DNA of 64,000 bases from Niastella yeongjuensis (GTDB taxonomy: Bacteria; Bacteroidota; Bacteroidia; Chitinophagales; Chitinophagaceae). Under the pieces are notes generated by a model. The model saw only the letters and a list, made by a program, of their open reading frames with translations. It was not told the origin of the DNA and did no database searches. Made by a program: the position numbers and the translations under genes. Positions 1-8,800 of the stretch are shown piece by piece. The DNA lies in contig NZ_FOCZ01000017.1 in assembly GCF_900110245.1 (NCBI RefSeq), positions 1 to 64,000 on the forward strand. The letters are read 5' to 3'. The first letter of the stretch is position 1, and the number at the start of each line of letters is the position of its first letter.

Positions 1-329
1 GCACAAGTTATCAATATATACCACTGATGGTCGATTGAACATTGACAATAATCCCGTGGAGAACAGCATACGTCCGGTGGCCCTTGGCCGAAAAAATTAC
101 CTATTTGCCGGATCTCACGAGGCTGCCAGGCGAAGCGGAATGTTTTACAGTTTACTAGGTACCTGTAAAATGCATGGTATAGAACCATACACCTGGCTAA
201 AAGATGTTCTTCACAAAATAGCAGATCACCCCGTAAACAAGGTGCAGGAACTACTACCACATCATTACAAAAAATAGTCCTTACGGATTTTAGACCGGCT
301 CAACAATATGTACTTAGCCGAAGGGATAC
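1..329 (+). mobile_element. IS66-family insertion sequence, 3' end
   Basis: The window opens inside an IS66-type transposase gene and the element appears to end at 329. On the minus strand the outside-in terminal sequence begins GTATCCCTTCGG, which fits the GTA-type ends of the family. The boundary is inferred from the neighbouring gene: the kinase-like reading frame on the minus strand is continuous up to base 330 and is cut exactly there. If the family's usual 8-bp target duplication applies, its copy on this side is 330-337. The left end lies outside the window. Confidence 0.75.
2..277 (+). CDS. IS66-family transposase, C-terminal fragment (5' end outside window)
   Basis: This is the catalytic C-terminal end of a DDE transposase of the IS66 type. 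The frame is open from base 2. It contains the family signature around the catalytic Glu, with the motif IDNNPVENSIRPVALGRKNY (Glu in VEN) followed by FAGSHEAA, and then the short C-terminal domain with the YTWLKDVL motif. About 91 residues are visible; full-length relatives are near 500. Because the start lies upstream of the window, it cannot be judged whether the whole gene is intact. The visible part has no stop or frameshift before the TAG at 275-277. Confidence 0.9.
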   Translation, partial: HKLSIYTTDGRLNIDNNPVENSIRPVALGRKNYLFAGSHEAARRSGMFYSLLGTCKMHGIEPYTWLKDVLHKIADHPVNKVQELLPHHYKK

Positions 330-694
330 TAATATATAGCATCAATTAGCTTAATTACATTCTTATTATCTGAATGAAGATATACTCGAGCTTCTCCGCC
401 CCTGGTTAATTACCTATTTTCTCCTGGAAAATCAGTAATCCATAAATCATGATCGTTACAAAACTTTTCTAGGACGACAGTTTGCCTTTCTTTGATGACT
501 GATTTACCTTGGAAGTCATCTTTAACCGTTGTACTTGTTGGAAAGCTTGCGCAAAGGAGATTTCTGATTGTTGTGCAAGTATCTTGGCTCCCTTCAATGA
601 TAATTCCACCAGTGATATTTTTAATTTTGCTTCGGGTATCATTGGGTAACATTTCTTGTAAAATTAATAAAAACCTGGAAATGCGAGAAATCAC
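330..694 (-). pseudogene. Kinase-like protein of the polyvalent-protein type, broken by a stop codon and by the IS66 element
   Basis: Read on the minus strand, a 94-codon frame (GTG at 694, stop TAA at 410-412) continues past the stop in the same frame with GGEARVYLH and, 7 residues later, NVIKL. This looks like the glycine-rich loop and the Lys strand of a protein-kinase N-lobe. I recall similar sequences in kinase-like domains of Bacteroidota polyvalent proteins on mobile elements; this is memory, not a search. The frame then reads DAIY and hits TAG at 329-331, where the third base belongs to the IS66 end. So the gene carries an internal nonsense codon and is also cut by the insertion. The rest of the gene should lie to the left of the element. 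The GTG start has no clear Shine-Dalgarno. Confidence 0.6.
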
Positions 695-703
695 CTAATC
701 AAA

Positions 704-735
704 CAAAAAGGCCTCAAGTCCAACGACTTAAAGCC
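704..735 (-). terminator. Rho-independent terminator, probably the original tRNA-Arg terminator
   Basis: On the minus strand the sequence forms an 11-bp stem (710-720 with 725-735, including G-U pairs) with a GTTG loop, followed by a run of T. It lies 15 nt beyond the tRNA 3'-end copy at 750-770, as expected for the terminator of the tRNA before integration. Confidence 0.6.
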
Positions 736-749
736 ATTCTGTTTATCGT

Positions 750-770
750 GTAGTCCCGACAGGAATCGAA
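750..770. other. Attachment-site copy: 3' end of tRNA-Arg(CCT)
   Basis: These 21 bases are identical to 18,397-18,417, which cover the discriminator base, the 3' acceptor strand and most of the T arm of the intact tRNA-Arg gene, in the same orientation. The match stops at 771. A lone tRNA 3' end next to accessory genes, with a second copy in an intact tRNA beside integrase genes, is the usual mark of site-specific integration. Inferred to be the distal att site of the element spanning to 18,397. Confidence 0.75.
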
Positions 771-1055
771 TGCGATTCGCTAAAACATTTGTAAATCAGC
801 TTGTTAAACTGATTTTGTATTAACTTGTCCCCCTCGCAACTCACGCAATTTGATCTGATTTGTAGCAGTTTAAAAATGGCAGAATCGAACATCCATATCA
901 AATAAGTTCAAATCAATTCAACTCTCTCGTTAAAATGCAGAAAGTCTATTTTTATTGGATTGAATTGATGGTCTGCAATAAATTTATTCTTACATGGACT
1001 TCAAAGCATTATGCAAGCACCCGTCATGCGTAAAAAAAAACAATTTAAATCACCT
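771..1055. other. Non-coding stretch beside the att site
   Basis: No supported gene. The stretch is AT-rich. A 7-bp inverted repeat (AAATCAG, 9 nt, CTGATTT; 793-815) lies 22 nt inside the att copy and could be an integrase-binding site, but that is only a suggestion from position. Confidence 0.4.
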
Positions 1056-2108
1056 CTAGGACAATTGATTTCTAAGAGATAATGCAACATAATAAGCTAA
1101 CAAGGGAGGGACTGCATTTCCAATTTGCCTGAACTTTGTAGTTTGGGTTCCTATAAATCTCATGGCTTTAGGAAATGTTTGAATTGCGGCTGCTTCTTCG
1201 ACAGTCAGTCGACGTAAAACTTCAGGTACACTATTATAAGGAGAACCTCCCTTAATAAGATGCTTATGATATTTAATGATCCAGGAATTTTTTGTTTCCT
1301 TTTCCACTTGGAGCTGGTCAATAATAGGTGTTCTGTTGCCACCCATTGAGGCAGGAAGAGTAAGAGCTGGCATTTCAATGTTTATTGGTCTGCCTTGACC
1401 ATTAAATAGCATTCCTGCAAATGGTGACTTTCTGATTACAGGATTCTTTGCGGGTGTTATTTTAGCAGTACATATACTATCATTGCCTTTGTCACCGAAC
1501 TTAGGCAAAGATTTCAAGACATCTTTAACCGAAACGATTTTGTTTTTAATCAAAGGGACTATCTCGTCAGGCTTTTTATGCTTTAATCCAATCAAAAACA
1601 TCCTTTCTCTAGCTTGTGGCACCCCAAAATGAGCTGCATTTAAAATAACGAGTTTTGTATTATATCCCAATTTCTGGGCTTCTTTAATTAGGGATTCCCT
1701 TAACCCTTCCCATCTTGAATTAACACCTAGTGCTTTTACATTTTCCATTACAAACCCGCGTGGACTTAGCTTTTCTACTATTCCCAAAAAATTCCAAACG
1801 TGTTTGCTTCGTGGGTCACTTGGATCCATCTTTCCTGCCACTGAAAAACCCTGGCATGGTGGCCCGCCAATAACTAGGTCCACATTACTAAGCTTAGGTA
1901 TTTTTTGCTCGACTAGATTGCCAGTCGTTATCACATTATTTTGAAATAGACTTTCGTAGCTCTGTGTTGCAAATTTATCTATGTCATTCGCCCACAGCGT
2001 ATTAAATCCTGCTAAATGAAATCCGATATCCATACCTCCCGCACCGGAATATAAAGAGACAACAGAACCGATTTCATTGAGTTTTTTAGAAAAATCTATA
2101 CTTTCCAT
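1056..2108 (-). CDS. DNA (cytosine-5-)-methyltransferase
   Basis: This enzyme transfers a methyl group from S-adenosylmethionine to C5 of cytosine within a specific DNA sequence. The family motifs appear in order: motif I LYSGAGGMDIGF (about residues 19-30), motif IV GGPPCQGFS with the catalytic Cys at about 85, motif VI ENVKAL (about 122), motif VIII QARERMF (about 165), and motif X GNAVPP near residue 332. The target-recognition domain lies between about 190 and 310. At 350 aa it is of normal size for a single-specificity enzyme. It is divergent from an Xre regulator gene with 75 bp between them. A Vsr gene downstream of the regulator supports C5 methylation, because Vsr repairs T:G mismatches arising from deaminated 5-methylcytosine. 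The recognition sequence cannot be read from the gene. Confidence 0.95.
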   Translation of the reverse strand: MESIDFSKKLNEIGSVVSLYSGAGGMDIGFHLAGFNTLWANDIDKFATQSYESLFQNNVITTGNLVEQKIPKLSNVDLVIGGPPCQGFSVAGKMDPSDPRSKHVWNFLGIVEKLSPRGFVMENVKALGVNSRWEGLRESLIKEAQKLGYNTKLVILNAAHFGVPQARERMFLIGLKHKKPDEIVPLIKNKIVSVKDVLKSLPKFGDKGNDSICTAKITPAKNPVIRKSPFAGMLFNGQGRPINIEMPALTLPASMGGNRTPIIDQLQVEKETKNSWIIKYHKHLIKGGSPYNSVPEVLRRLTVEEAAAIQTFPKAMRFIGTQTTKFRQIGNAVPPLLAYYVALSLRNQLS

Positions 2109-2109
2109 T

Positions 2110-2124
2110 ATTCTAATTTAGAAT
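2110..2124. promoter_or_regulatory. Palindrome at the methyltransferase start, candidate operator
   Basis: ATTCTAA-T-TTAGAAT is a perfect 7+1+7 palindrome ending one base upstream of the methyltransferase ATG (2106-2108). It lies in the 75-bp divergent gap opposite the Xre gene. Restriction-modification controller proteins often bind such sites. Binding by the adjacent Xre protein is inferred. Confidence 0.5.
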
Positions 2125-2183
2125 GAGCCCATAAAAATAAGGTAAAAAAGTAATAAACTGCAACATAATCTCCTTGATTTATA

Positions 2184-2459
2184 ATGTCCGACATACATAA
2201 TTTCGAAAAAGCACTGGGGAAATGGCTATTAAAAATACGAGTAGAGAAAGGAATTTCTCAAGCTGCCCTCGGCTTGCAGTTAGGTAAAGGACAATCGGAC
2301 ATCGCTAAAATTGAAAGTGGGGCAAAAAGAATAACTGTATTTGAATTAATATCATGGGTTACAGCATTAAACATACCATATGAAAGGATCACTGAAATAT
2401 TAAAACCCTTACATTCTCAATTACTAAATCAAAAGAACAACTGGAAAGACGATGAATAA
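2184..2459 (+). CDS. Xre/Cro-CI-type helix-turn-helix regulator (controller-like)
   Basis: A 91-residue DNA-binding protein made almost entirely of one HTH_3-type domain (about residues 12-70). The recognition region is GISQAALGLQLGKGQSDIAK followed by IESG, a typical Xre turn-helix segment. It lies divergent to the C5 methyltransferase and its stop overlaps the start of the next gene by 8 nt, so the two downstream genes are probably translationally coupled. By size and position it resembles the C (controller) proteins of type II restriction-modification systems, which delay restriction until methylation is complete. The palindrome at 2110-2124 is a plausible target. A role in restriction control is inferred from context only. 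Confidence 0.85.
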   Translation: MSDIHNFEKALGKWLLKIRVEKGISQAALGLQLGKGQSDIAKIESGAKRITVFELISWVTALNIPYERITEILKPLHSQLLNQKNNWKDDE

Positions 2460-4068
2460 CGGCTTGCAACTAAAACAAATGATCAGGTATTTGCTTTTGC
2501 CAATATCAGAAGACTTGGAGAGTAAATGTATTGACGCAGTTAATAAGGTTCTCGATTCTTCAGAAATTCCTGAGACGGAACGTGCTGATTTTATCAAAAT
2601 AAAATATAACAAATTCAGAGAAGAAGGAACGCTTGACCCTACCCTTAAAGATATAATTAAAGATATTCTGCTTGCTGGTTGCCCTAATTATGGAATATTA
2701 TTTTCAACAAAATACTTTGACATTCTTGAATCCCTAAAAAGCCGTCCTTTTATGTCTTTTGACCTTGCTGTTATTTTGGCAAGTCACCTAAACCTCATCG
2801 CGTCCTTTGCAAAAGAGCACAAAATGTCCTCTTCTAAAATCACAGTGGCTCTTTCTGGAATTGATAGTAAATTAAATGACATTCATTGGAAGGATATACA
2901 AAGTGTACTATTAAACTTAGAACTGGCACCGGAACTTGGCACTGAGTCCGCGAAGCAAATAATTGAAGAAGATAAAAACTTAGAAGAATTATTTTTTGCT
3001 GATGCAAAACTTGAAGACTCTATAGCGCTTATTGCTGAAGTAGCGAATAAGTTACAATTCGAGGGAAATATTCAGGACTTGCTTTACATATTATCAACTG
3101 GGGATGAAATTCATATTCCTTATTTGCAAATCCTCCATTTTCAATGTCTAATTTCTGCATTTTATAATCATATATCTCCTGTGGCTTATGAATTCAGCCC
3201 AAGAGGAGAAACGGCAAACTGGTTATTTGGTCTTTGGAAAACATCAACAAGTAATCCTATGTTAAACAATGCCAAATCAGTAGAAATGCTAGATAAAAAC
3301 TGGGCTAGTGGTAAAAAGAAGGGCGAACTTCCTAAGGCTATGGCTTTGGCTGACATTTTAGAAGGAATGAAGCGGCTTGGATTTGGTCCGCAGCAGGAAT
3401 TGAGTGCTTGGATTCGGAGGTGGCTTGTCAGGTTTATTAGACTCAATTCTGAAACTGTAATACCAATTTCTGTCGCTCTAAACACTTTGCAAATTAATAA
3501 TCTTGTTAATACAATTATTAGTTCCCCTACACGCACGTTTGGCATTCTCGAACAAAGGATTGTGGATGTTTGTGCAGCTACTTTACATCAAGAGCTAAAC
3601 GGATGGCGTGCACGTGGGCTCTCTGATTCGGTAAATTCAAACAATCTTTCCAAGAAAAAATTAGGCGATTGTGACTTTCAGAACAGCATTGGTAAAGTTA
3701 TTGTTGCATATGAGGCTCATGGTGGAATTTTGTCACAGCTATATTTAGATGAACATTTGCGAACCCTCAAAAGATCTTTAAGCGTAAGAGCAGTTGAATT
3801 AGAAAGTATTGCAGATAAAGATGAATGGAATATTACTATTAAATTTGTAGCATATGGATATGAAACAACATTCAGTTCAATAACTCATGTTGATGGCATT
3901 AATATTATGTTAGAATATATCACATTCAGTGACTTAATTAAAGAAGCTGCATCCTTACCTCATTTCGAAAGCAATTTTTTATCATTGTTCGTGAAAATCA
4001 TCAATGGTAATCGCACACCTGGATTCGTTCGAACAAAAGTAAACCATATTTTGAATGAAACAGCTTAA
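2452..4068 (+). CDS. Unrecognised 538-aa protein of the methyltransferase/Vsr cassette, candidate restriction endonuclease
   Basis: I do not recognise a family. The protein is soluble-looking, with no signal peptide or membrane segment. The N-terminal 350 residues look mostly alpha-helical. Residues about 415-500 contain a more conserved-looking block (AYEAHGGILSQLYLDEHLRT, then a charged stretch and WNITIKFVAYGYE) that could be a catalytic or DNA-contacting region. It starts inside the end of the Xre gene (8-nt overlap) and is followed 20 nt later by vsr, so it belongs to the cassette. In methyltransferase, controller, X, Vsr arrangements, X is usually the restriction enzyme, which makes that the leading guess. 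No PD-(D/E)XK, HNH or GIY-YIG motif could be assigned with confidence. The AT-rich composition matches the flanking island genes. Confidence 0.6.
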   Translation: MNNGLQLKQMIRYLLLPISEDLESKCIDAVNKVLDSSEIPETERADFIKIKYNKFREEGTLDPTLKDIIKDILLAGCPNYGILFSTKYFDILESLKSRPFMSFDLAVILASHLNLIASFAKEHKMSSSKITVALSGIDSKLNDIHWKDIQSVLLNLELAPELGTESAKQIIEEDKNLEELFFADAKLEDSIALIAEVANKLQFEGNIQDLLYILSTGDEIHIPYLQILHFQCLISAFYNHISPVAYEFSPRGETANWLFGLWKTSTSNPMLNNAKSVEMLDKNWASGKKKGELPKAMALADILEGMKRLGFGPQQELSAWIRRWLVRFIRLNSETVIPISVALNTLQINNLVNTIISSPTRTFGILEQRIVDVCAATLHQELNGWRARGLSDSVNSNNLSKKKLGDCDFQNSIGKVIVAYEAHGGILSQLYLDEHLRTLKRSLSVRAVELESIADKDEWNITIKFVAYGYETTFSSITHVDGINIMLEYITFSDLIKEAASLPHFESNFLSLFVKIINGNRTPGFVRTKVNHILNETA

Positions 4069-4088
4069 CCTTTTTAAATTCGTAATTC

Positions 4089-4535
4089 ATGGTTTCAAAA
4101 AATGGGTTTAAAACGACTGAGGCCAGATCGACTTTAATGTCAAACATCAAATGCAAAAACACTAAAACTGAGGTTCTCTTTCGAAAAGCTTTATGGGCAT
4201 ATGGAATAAGATATAGGGTTAATAATAACTCTCTATTCGGCAAACCCGATATTTCCATTAAGAAATATAAATTGGTGATTTTTATTGACGGCGCATTTTG
4301 GCATGGTTACAATTGGGAGCAAAAAAAGAAAAAATTGGCAGCCAATCGAGGCTATTGGATTAATAAAATTGAACGAAATATATTAAGGGATATTAATGTA
4401 AACAGTTATTATATTAATCAGGGGTGGACTTTGTTTAGATTTTGGGAACATGATGTTATAAAAAATGTTGGCTCGTGTGTTCATCAAGTTGGTATTGAAA
4501 TTGCTGTTAAGGAAAAGCAACTCTTAATTGATTAA
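4089..4535 (+). CDS. vsr: Very short patch repair endonuclease Vsr
   Basis: Vsr nicks DNA 5' of the T in T:G mismatches made by deamination of 5-methylcytosine, starting repair back to C:G. The 148-residue protein has the family blocks in order: MSNIKCKNTKTE (about residues 18-29), FRKALWAYGIRYR (about 32-44), GKPDI with the catalytic Asp (about 51-55), FIDGAFWHGYNW (about 65-76), a W-x-KIxxN-x2-RD block, and RFWEHDV near 119. In the FxxGxFWHG block an Ala stands where many members have Cys. It is the last gene of the methyltransferase cassette and starts 20 nt after the unknown protein. The AT-rich gene ends before a decayed integrase fragment. Confidence 0.93.
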   Translation: MVSKNGFKTTEARSTLMSNIKCKNTKTEVLFRKALWAYGIRYRVNNNSLFGKPDISIKKYKLVIFIDGAFWHGYNWEQKKKKLAANRGYWINKIERNILRDINVNSYYINQGWTLFRFWEHDVIKNVGSCVHQVGIEIAVKEKQLLID

Positions 4536-4574
4536 ACGATTAAATAATCCCTCTACCATTTCTGCTCCTACCGA

Positions 4575-4685
4575 TTATTTCTGTTGGCATGGACTATTCC
4601 GTTAGCAAAAAATATCTGGCCCAGTGACTATTATTCAGATATGCAATGCGGCTTTTAAAATTTCAGGCTTCGTTTATAGTGTTGG
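4575..4685 (-). pseudogene. Decayed tyrosine-recombinase fragment
   Basis: On the minus strand the sequence can be read, with at least two frame changes and several stops, as YKRSLK, then CIS, then ARYFFAN and HAN. These match the C-terminal catalytic region of the intact integrase at 16,642-18,165 (YNRSLK, CMSNCHQARYFFANEIAHAN). Nucleotide similarity is also plain (for example a shared run around GTTAGCAAAAAA and ATATCTGGCC). Only the part around the HxxR catalytic box remains. It is the relic of an earlier integration at this spot. Confidence 0.7.
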
Positions 4686-5003
4686 CTTGGTGACATTTTT
4701 CACTCTTAGGCGTAGGCACCGGTGTATGCCCCTATAATGTTATATGATACACCCCTCATTACAGTGATACTATCAGAGGAAATTTCATTGTATTTCTATT
4801 CTACGCCTTATACCCGAACTTATTAGTAGGCTCTAATATTAAATAAGCCAGTTAATTGATCTATTTGACATAGTTCCCTATTATAGAAGCAGAAGTGTAA
4901 AAAAGCAGAGGAAAGGCAAAAATTAACTTGGCATATTCAATGAAAAAGGCTAAATGATTTGGACTCATTTTTGAATAAAAACTCTTAGTTTCGTATTGTC
5001 GTT
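4686..5003. other. Non-coding gap before the bifunctional nuclease gene
   Basis: No gene seen. A 7-bp inverted repeat (GGTGTAT and ATACACC, about 4731-4757) frames a 20-nt spacer. No copy of the tRNA att core was found here, so this gap does not provide an obvious second boundary for the methyltransferase cassette. Confidence 0.4.
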
Positions 5004-5600
5004 ATGAAGAAATTAGAGTTGGAAATAGTTGCATTATCACACAGCATAACACAAACTCATTCGTATGCTGTGGTGCTAGGAGAAGTAAACGGGTTGCGTC
5101 GGCTCCCCATCGTAATCGGTGGTTTTGAGGCACAAGCGATAGCGGTGGCTTTGGAAAAAATGCATCCAAGTCGTCCGCTCACCCATGACCTGATGAAGAA
5201 TTTCATGAATGCCTTTAACATTGATCTTCAGGAGATCGTGATCTGTGACTTACAGGAAGGCATTTTTTATTCTAAGCTGATCTGTGTGAGCGAACACGAT
5301 ACTGTAGAAATTGATTCACGAACATCCGATGCACTGGCCCTGGCTGTGCGCTTCGGATGTCCTATTTATACCTACGATAACATTCTCGAAAGCGCCGGTA
5401 TATTGATGGAAGACCAATCGGGTAAGAAAAAACAGCCCCGGGAAGCCGTGGCTGCTGAATCTTCTGCCGGTACCGACGACTTAAAAACGCTGACCCTAGA
5501 TGAGTTGAATACCCTGCTGAAAGAGGTGCTGGAGCAGGAAGACTACATCCGGGCCATTTCTATCCGCGATGAAATCAATAGCCGGAAAAGTAACCGGTAA
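5004..5600 (+). CDS. Bifunctional nuclease (DUF151) family protein with C-terminal UVR motif
   Basis: The N-terminal about 135 residues are a BFN/DUF151 domain: RRLPIVIGGFEAQAIAVALE (about 32-51), then RPLTHDL and the end motif DSRTSDALALAVRFGCPIY (about 94-112). Members such as maize and Arabidopsis BBD proteins have nuclease activity on RNA and DNA; the bacterial role is poorly defined. Residues about 135-155 form a low-complexity linker, and the last 40 residues (LNTLLKEVLEQEDYIRAISI, then RDEI) are a UvrB/UvrC-type helical motif, a combination common in Bacteroidota. The gene stands alone, tail to tail with recB. It is less AT-rich than the preceding cassette, like core genes. It lies between the two tRNA-derived att copies, so it may be cargo or a captured chromosomal gene. 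Confidence 0.88.
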   Translation: MKKLELEIVALSHSITQTHSYAVVLGEVNGLRRLPIVIGGFEAQAIAVALEKMHPSRPLTHDLMKNFMNAFNIDLQEIVICDLQEGIFYSKLICVSEHDTVEIDSRTSDALALAVRFGCPIYTYDNILESAGILMEDQSGKKKQPREAVAAESSAGTDDLKTLTLDELNTLLKEVLEQEDYIRAISIRDEINSRKSNR

Positions 5601-5820
5601 TAATAATTTGATAAAATTCTTATCGTGCATGAATTTCATTATTCATGAAACCCAGATAAATAGTACGTTTTTACAAACATCTATACCAACGCCGGATGCT
5701 CGGCAATTGCGAAAAAAATAGCGAAGCCATCAAGTCATCACTGGTTCGGCTGGCCTATTGATAGACGGGTTGGCACCAGTAAAGAGTGTAAATTCCCGCC
5801 AACATCGCCGGATTTTACAC

Positions 5821-8800
5821 CTAAAAGAAGTGTTCCATACTATGACCGGGCATAGATGGCAGTGGCCACTTCGTTGTAAGCATTCCATATAATTTTTCTA
5901 ATTGCGCTACTGAGGGTTTTGTTGAGAAAATGCCAGTTCTTTTATCATTTCTCATTCCCCGGACAAACAAATATACCACCCCGCCAAAATCCCGCTCATA
6001 GTCAAACCCCTCACCCAACCGGCTTTCAAGGTATTTTTTAGCGGCAAGGGTGTAAAGAAGGTATTGCAGATGGTAGTTATTCTCATTCATTGCCACGGTG
6101 ATCTTTTCAGCACTGTAATCGTTCAGCGAACTCCCTAGAAAATTCGATTTCCAGTCGAGAATAAAGTATTTGCCCTGGCACTCAAAGAAAAGGTCCATCT
6201 TTCCGTTAATCACGCCTTCTGCTTCAGATAAATCCTTTACAGTTACCAGCATGGTATCGTCCGATAAATGGTTCAAGGCTCTAGGATAAAACGCCGGGAC
6301 CGTAAAGTCAAATTCAAACTCATGGAGGCGTTGAGGGAATGCAACCTCGGCCAGCGTAAAAACGGTATCGCCAATTTGAAGGGCCGTGTGCAACACTACC
6401 TGTAACAGTTGCTGCAGCATTGGAAAATAGAGCTCCCTTTGCCGGTGCGCAAACTGGTTAATGGCATCTTCTAACACCCGGCCCCATTTACTGTTATCAG
6501 TAAAGTTGATATTCTCAAAAATATAGTGCAGCATGTTACCGGTATTTACACCTTTGGTCAATTGGCTAAACACAAATTGATCATATGTGTCCCGGTATTG
6601 ATTATCCGTATTTTTGAGAGAAAGTCCTTCCTTCGCAGCCAGACTACTGTAACTTATCTTCCGCCAGTTGTTCTGGACAAGTGAAAAATTATCCACTACG
6701 CGGCCACCGGCCAAGTCCTGACTGGCTTCCGCCTGGGAATTTTGTTCCCTTTCCGGTATTGGCAGGGCATCCTTTGTTTCAATCAGTAACGGATCGGCGT
6801 TTTTACACCCTTCAATAAAGGGCGCCAGCGAGGACTTATTGTTTTTAGTAGAAGTATTTTTATAAATAAAACATTTGTAAACAGCACGGGTAATGGCTAC
6901 ATATAACAGCCGGCGATTCTCCTGTTCATCCTGCTTTTGTAGCCAGGACTTTTGCTCTTCAGTTAAGTATGTTTTCTCTGCAGCGAAATACTCACCGGTT
7001 TGCGGATGACGGTAGCTGCAGGTTGTAAAGGAATTCTCCGTAACAAAATCAAGGAATGGGGCCAGCACAATGTTATACTCCAGTCCCTTGCTTTTATGAA
7101 TGGTCACAATTTTTACTACTTCTTCATCGCTTTCAATCCGCTGCTCATATTCATCACCCTCGGTTTCCATGCCGTCTATAGCTCTTTTGAGCCAGCCAAT
7201 CAGTTCCAGGGGCGAAAGCGCTTTGTGTGTCTGCACTTTGTGCACCAACTCTATCAACTGAAACAGGTTGGTGATGATGCGTTCCCCATTTTCGGTATTG
7301 CCCTGGAGCAACGTTTTCCGCACCCTGTAGTCGGCCACAAAGTTCATTAAGGCTGTATAAATGCCATCTTCCTCCCAGGTCTTTTTGTAGCCTTTGAACA
7401 ATTCTATGGCCTTTTCTTCATTCAGGTTTATAACATCCGTAGTTGTGAAACGGGTAAAAGAGGAGAGCAGGGCCCGATTGATCGTAGCCTTCACCGGCTC
7501 TTCCATGGCCTGCAACAAATACCACACATATTCTGCTTCATCTGAATCCAGCACCTTGGCATCGCCTATTGTTACCGCCGGAATACCATACCTGGAAAGC
7601 TGCGCTTTAATATTTGCACCTTCCTTATTAGTACGCACCAGGATGCCGATATCTGATGGGGTGATTTTACCGGGCTTACCGTTCTTTTGAATAGAATAAC
7701 TATTGCTGCCAAGCAATTCAATTATTTGCGCAGCCACTGCTTCGCAGATGGCTGGTTTACTACTAAGGTGAGAAATGGAGATGGGCACAGCCGCTTGTCC
7801 ATTTTTTATCAGCTCCCCTTTTTTGTTTTTCGACGGCGTATCCACCTTTATATATTCAATCGTACTCTGCTCATCTTTAAAGTGAAAGGGATCGTCTATT
7901 TTAAAAAATTCGTTCATGGCAGCTATAAATGCCACTGATGACCGGTGATTCACATTCATTTCATAAATCCTGTCAACCGCCTTTCTCGCTTCAAAGTAGG
8001 TAAATATATCAGCCTTGCGCCAGGCATAAATGGATTGCTTGGGATCGCCTATGTAGAACAAAACATGATTAAGGCCGAAGGCTTTTTGAAAGATATCATA
8101 CTGCAGGCGATCGGTGTCCTGAAATTCATCCACAAAAACCACCTTAAATTTTTTCCGCAAACCTGCAATAAGTTTTTCGTTCCCTTCCTGCACAACCGCC
8201 CGGTGAAGATTCACAATCATATCATCAAACGTAAGCAGGTTGTTGCCCAGCTTGAAGTCAAGAATACCTTTTGAGGCCTGTTGTATGGCAACACAGTACA
8301 GGTGGTTGATAATGTCACGGGCTTTGGCATTGTAGGCGTTTAAGGCTTCTTCGCATTTATCCAGTTCGAAAAGGTAGTGCGGGAAGCAACTAATTACATA
8401 TTCGGGAATTCCCTTGTTTGTATATTTTCGTAATCTTTTCTCTTCTATAAATTCCAAAAACAATTTCGGGCTTCCAATATGCTCAGAAGCATATCGCTTG
8501 GCGGTTTTGTTTGTTTCGCAGATTTGTTTTAATTCTGGCATATCACTGCTGGTATACAGCTCCAGACCAGCTCTCAGATCTTCTTCCTTTTGATTCAACT
8601 CCTTCAGTTCTTTCATCCAACTGTCATAGATTGCATCATCGCAATCGTACACCTTCCCTTCTTCGTACGCCATATATTTTTTGCCGTTCAGATGTTCCTT
8701 TAAAATGCTGGCAAGGGGCTTCCGGCTGAGATTCGCATTCAACAGGCAATTCAGTAACGCAACAGGAAGTGTAGTGATCTTTGTCCGCCAAAACTGATTC

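Noticed and set aside
410-694. Intact 94-residue hypothetical gene
   Set aside because: The reading continues past the stop with kinase-like motifs, so it is better treated as part of a broken gene.
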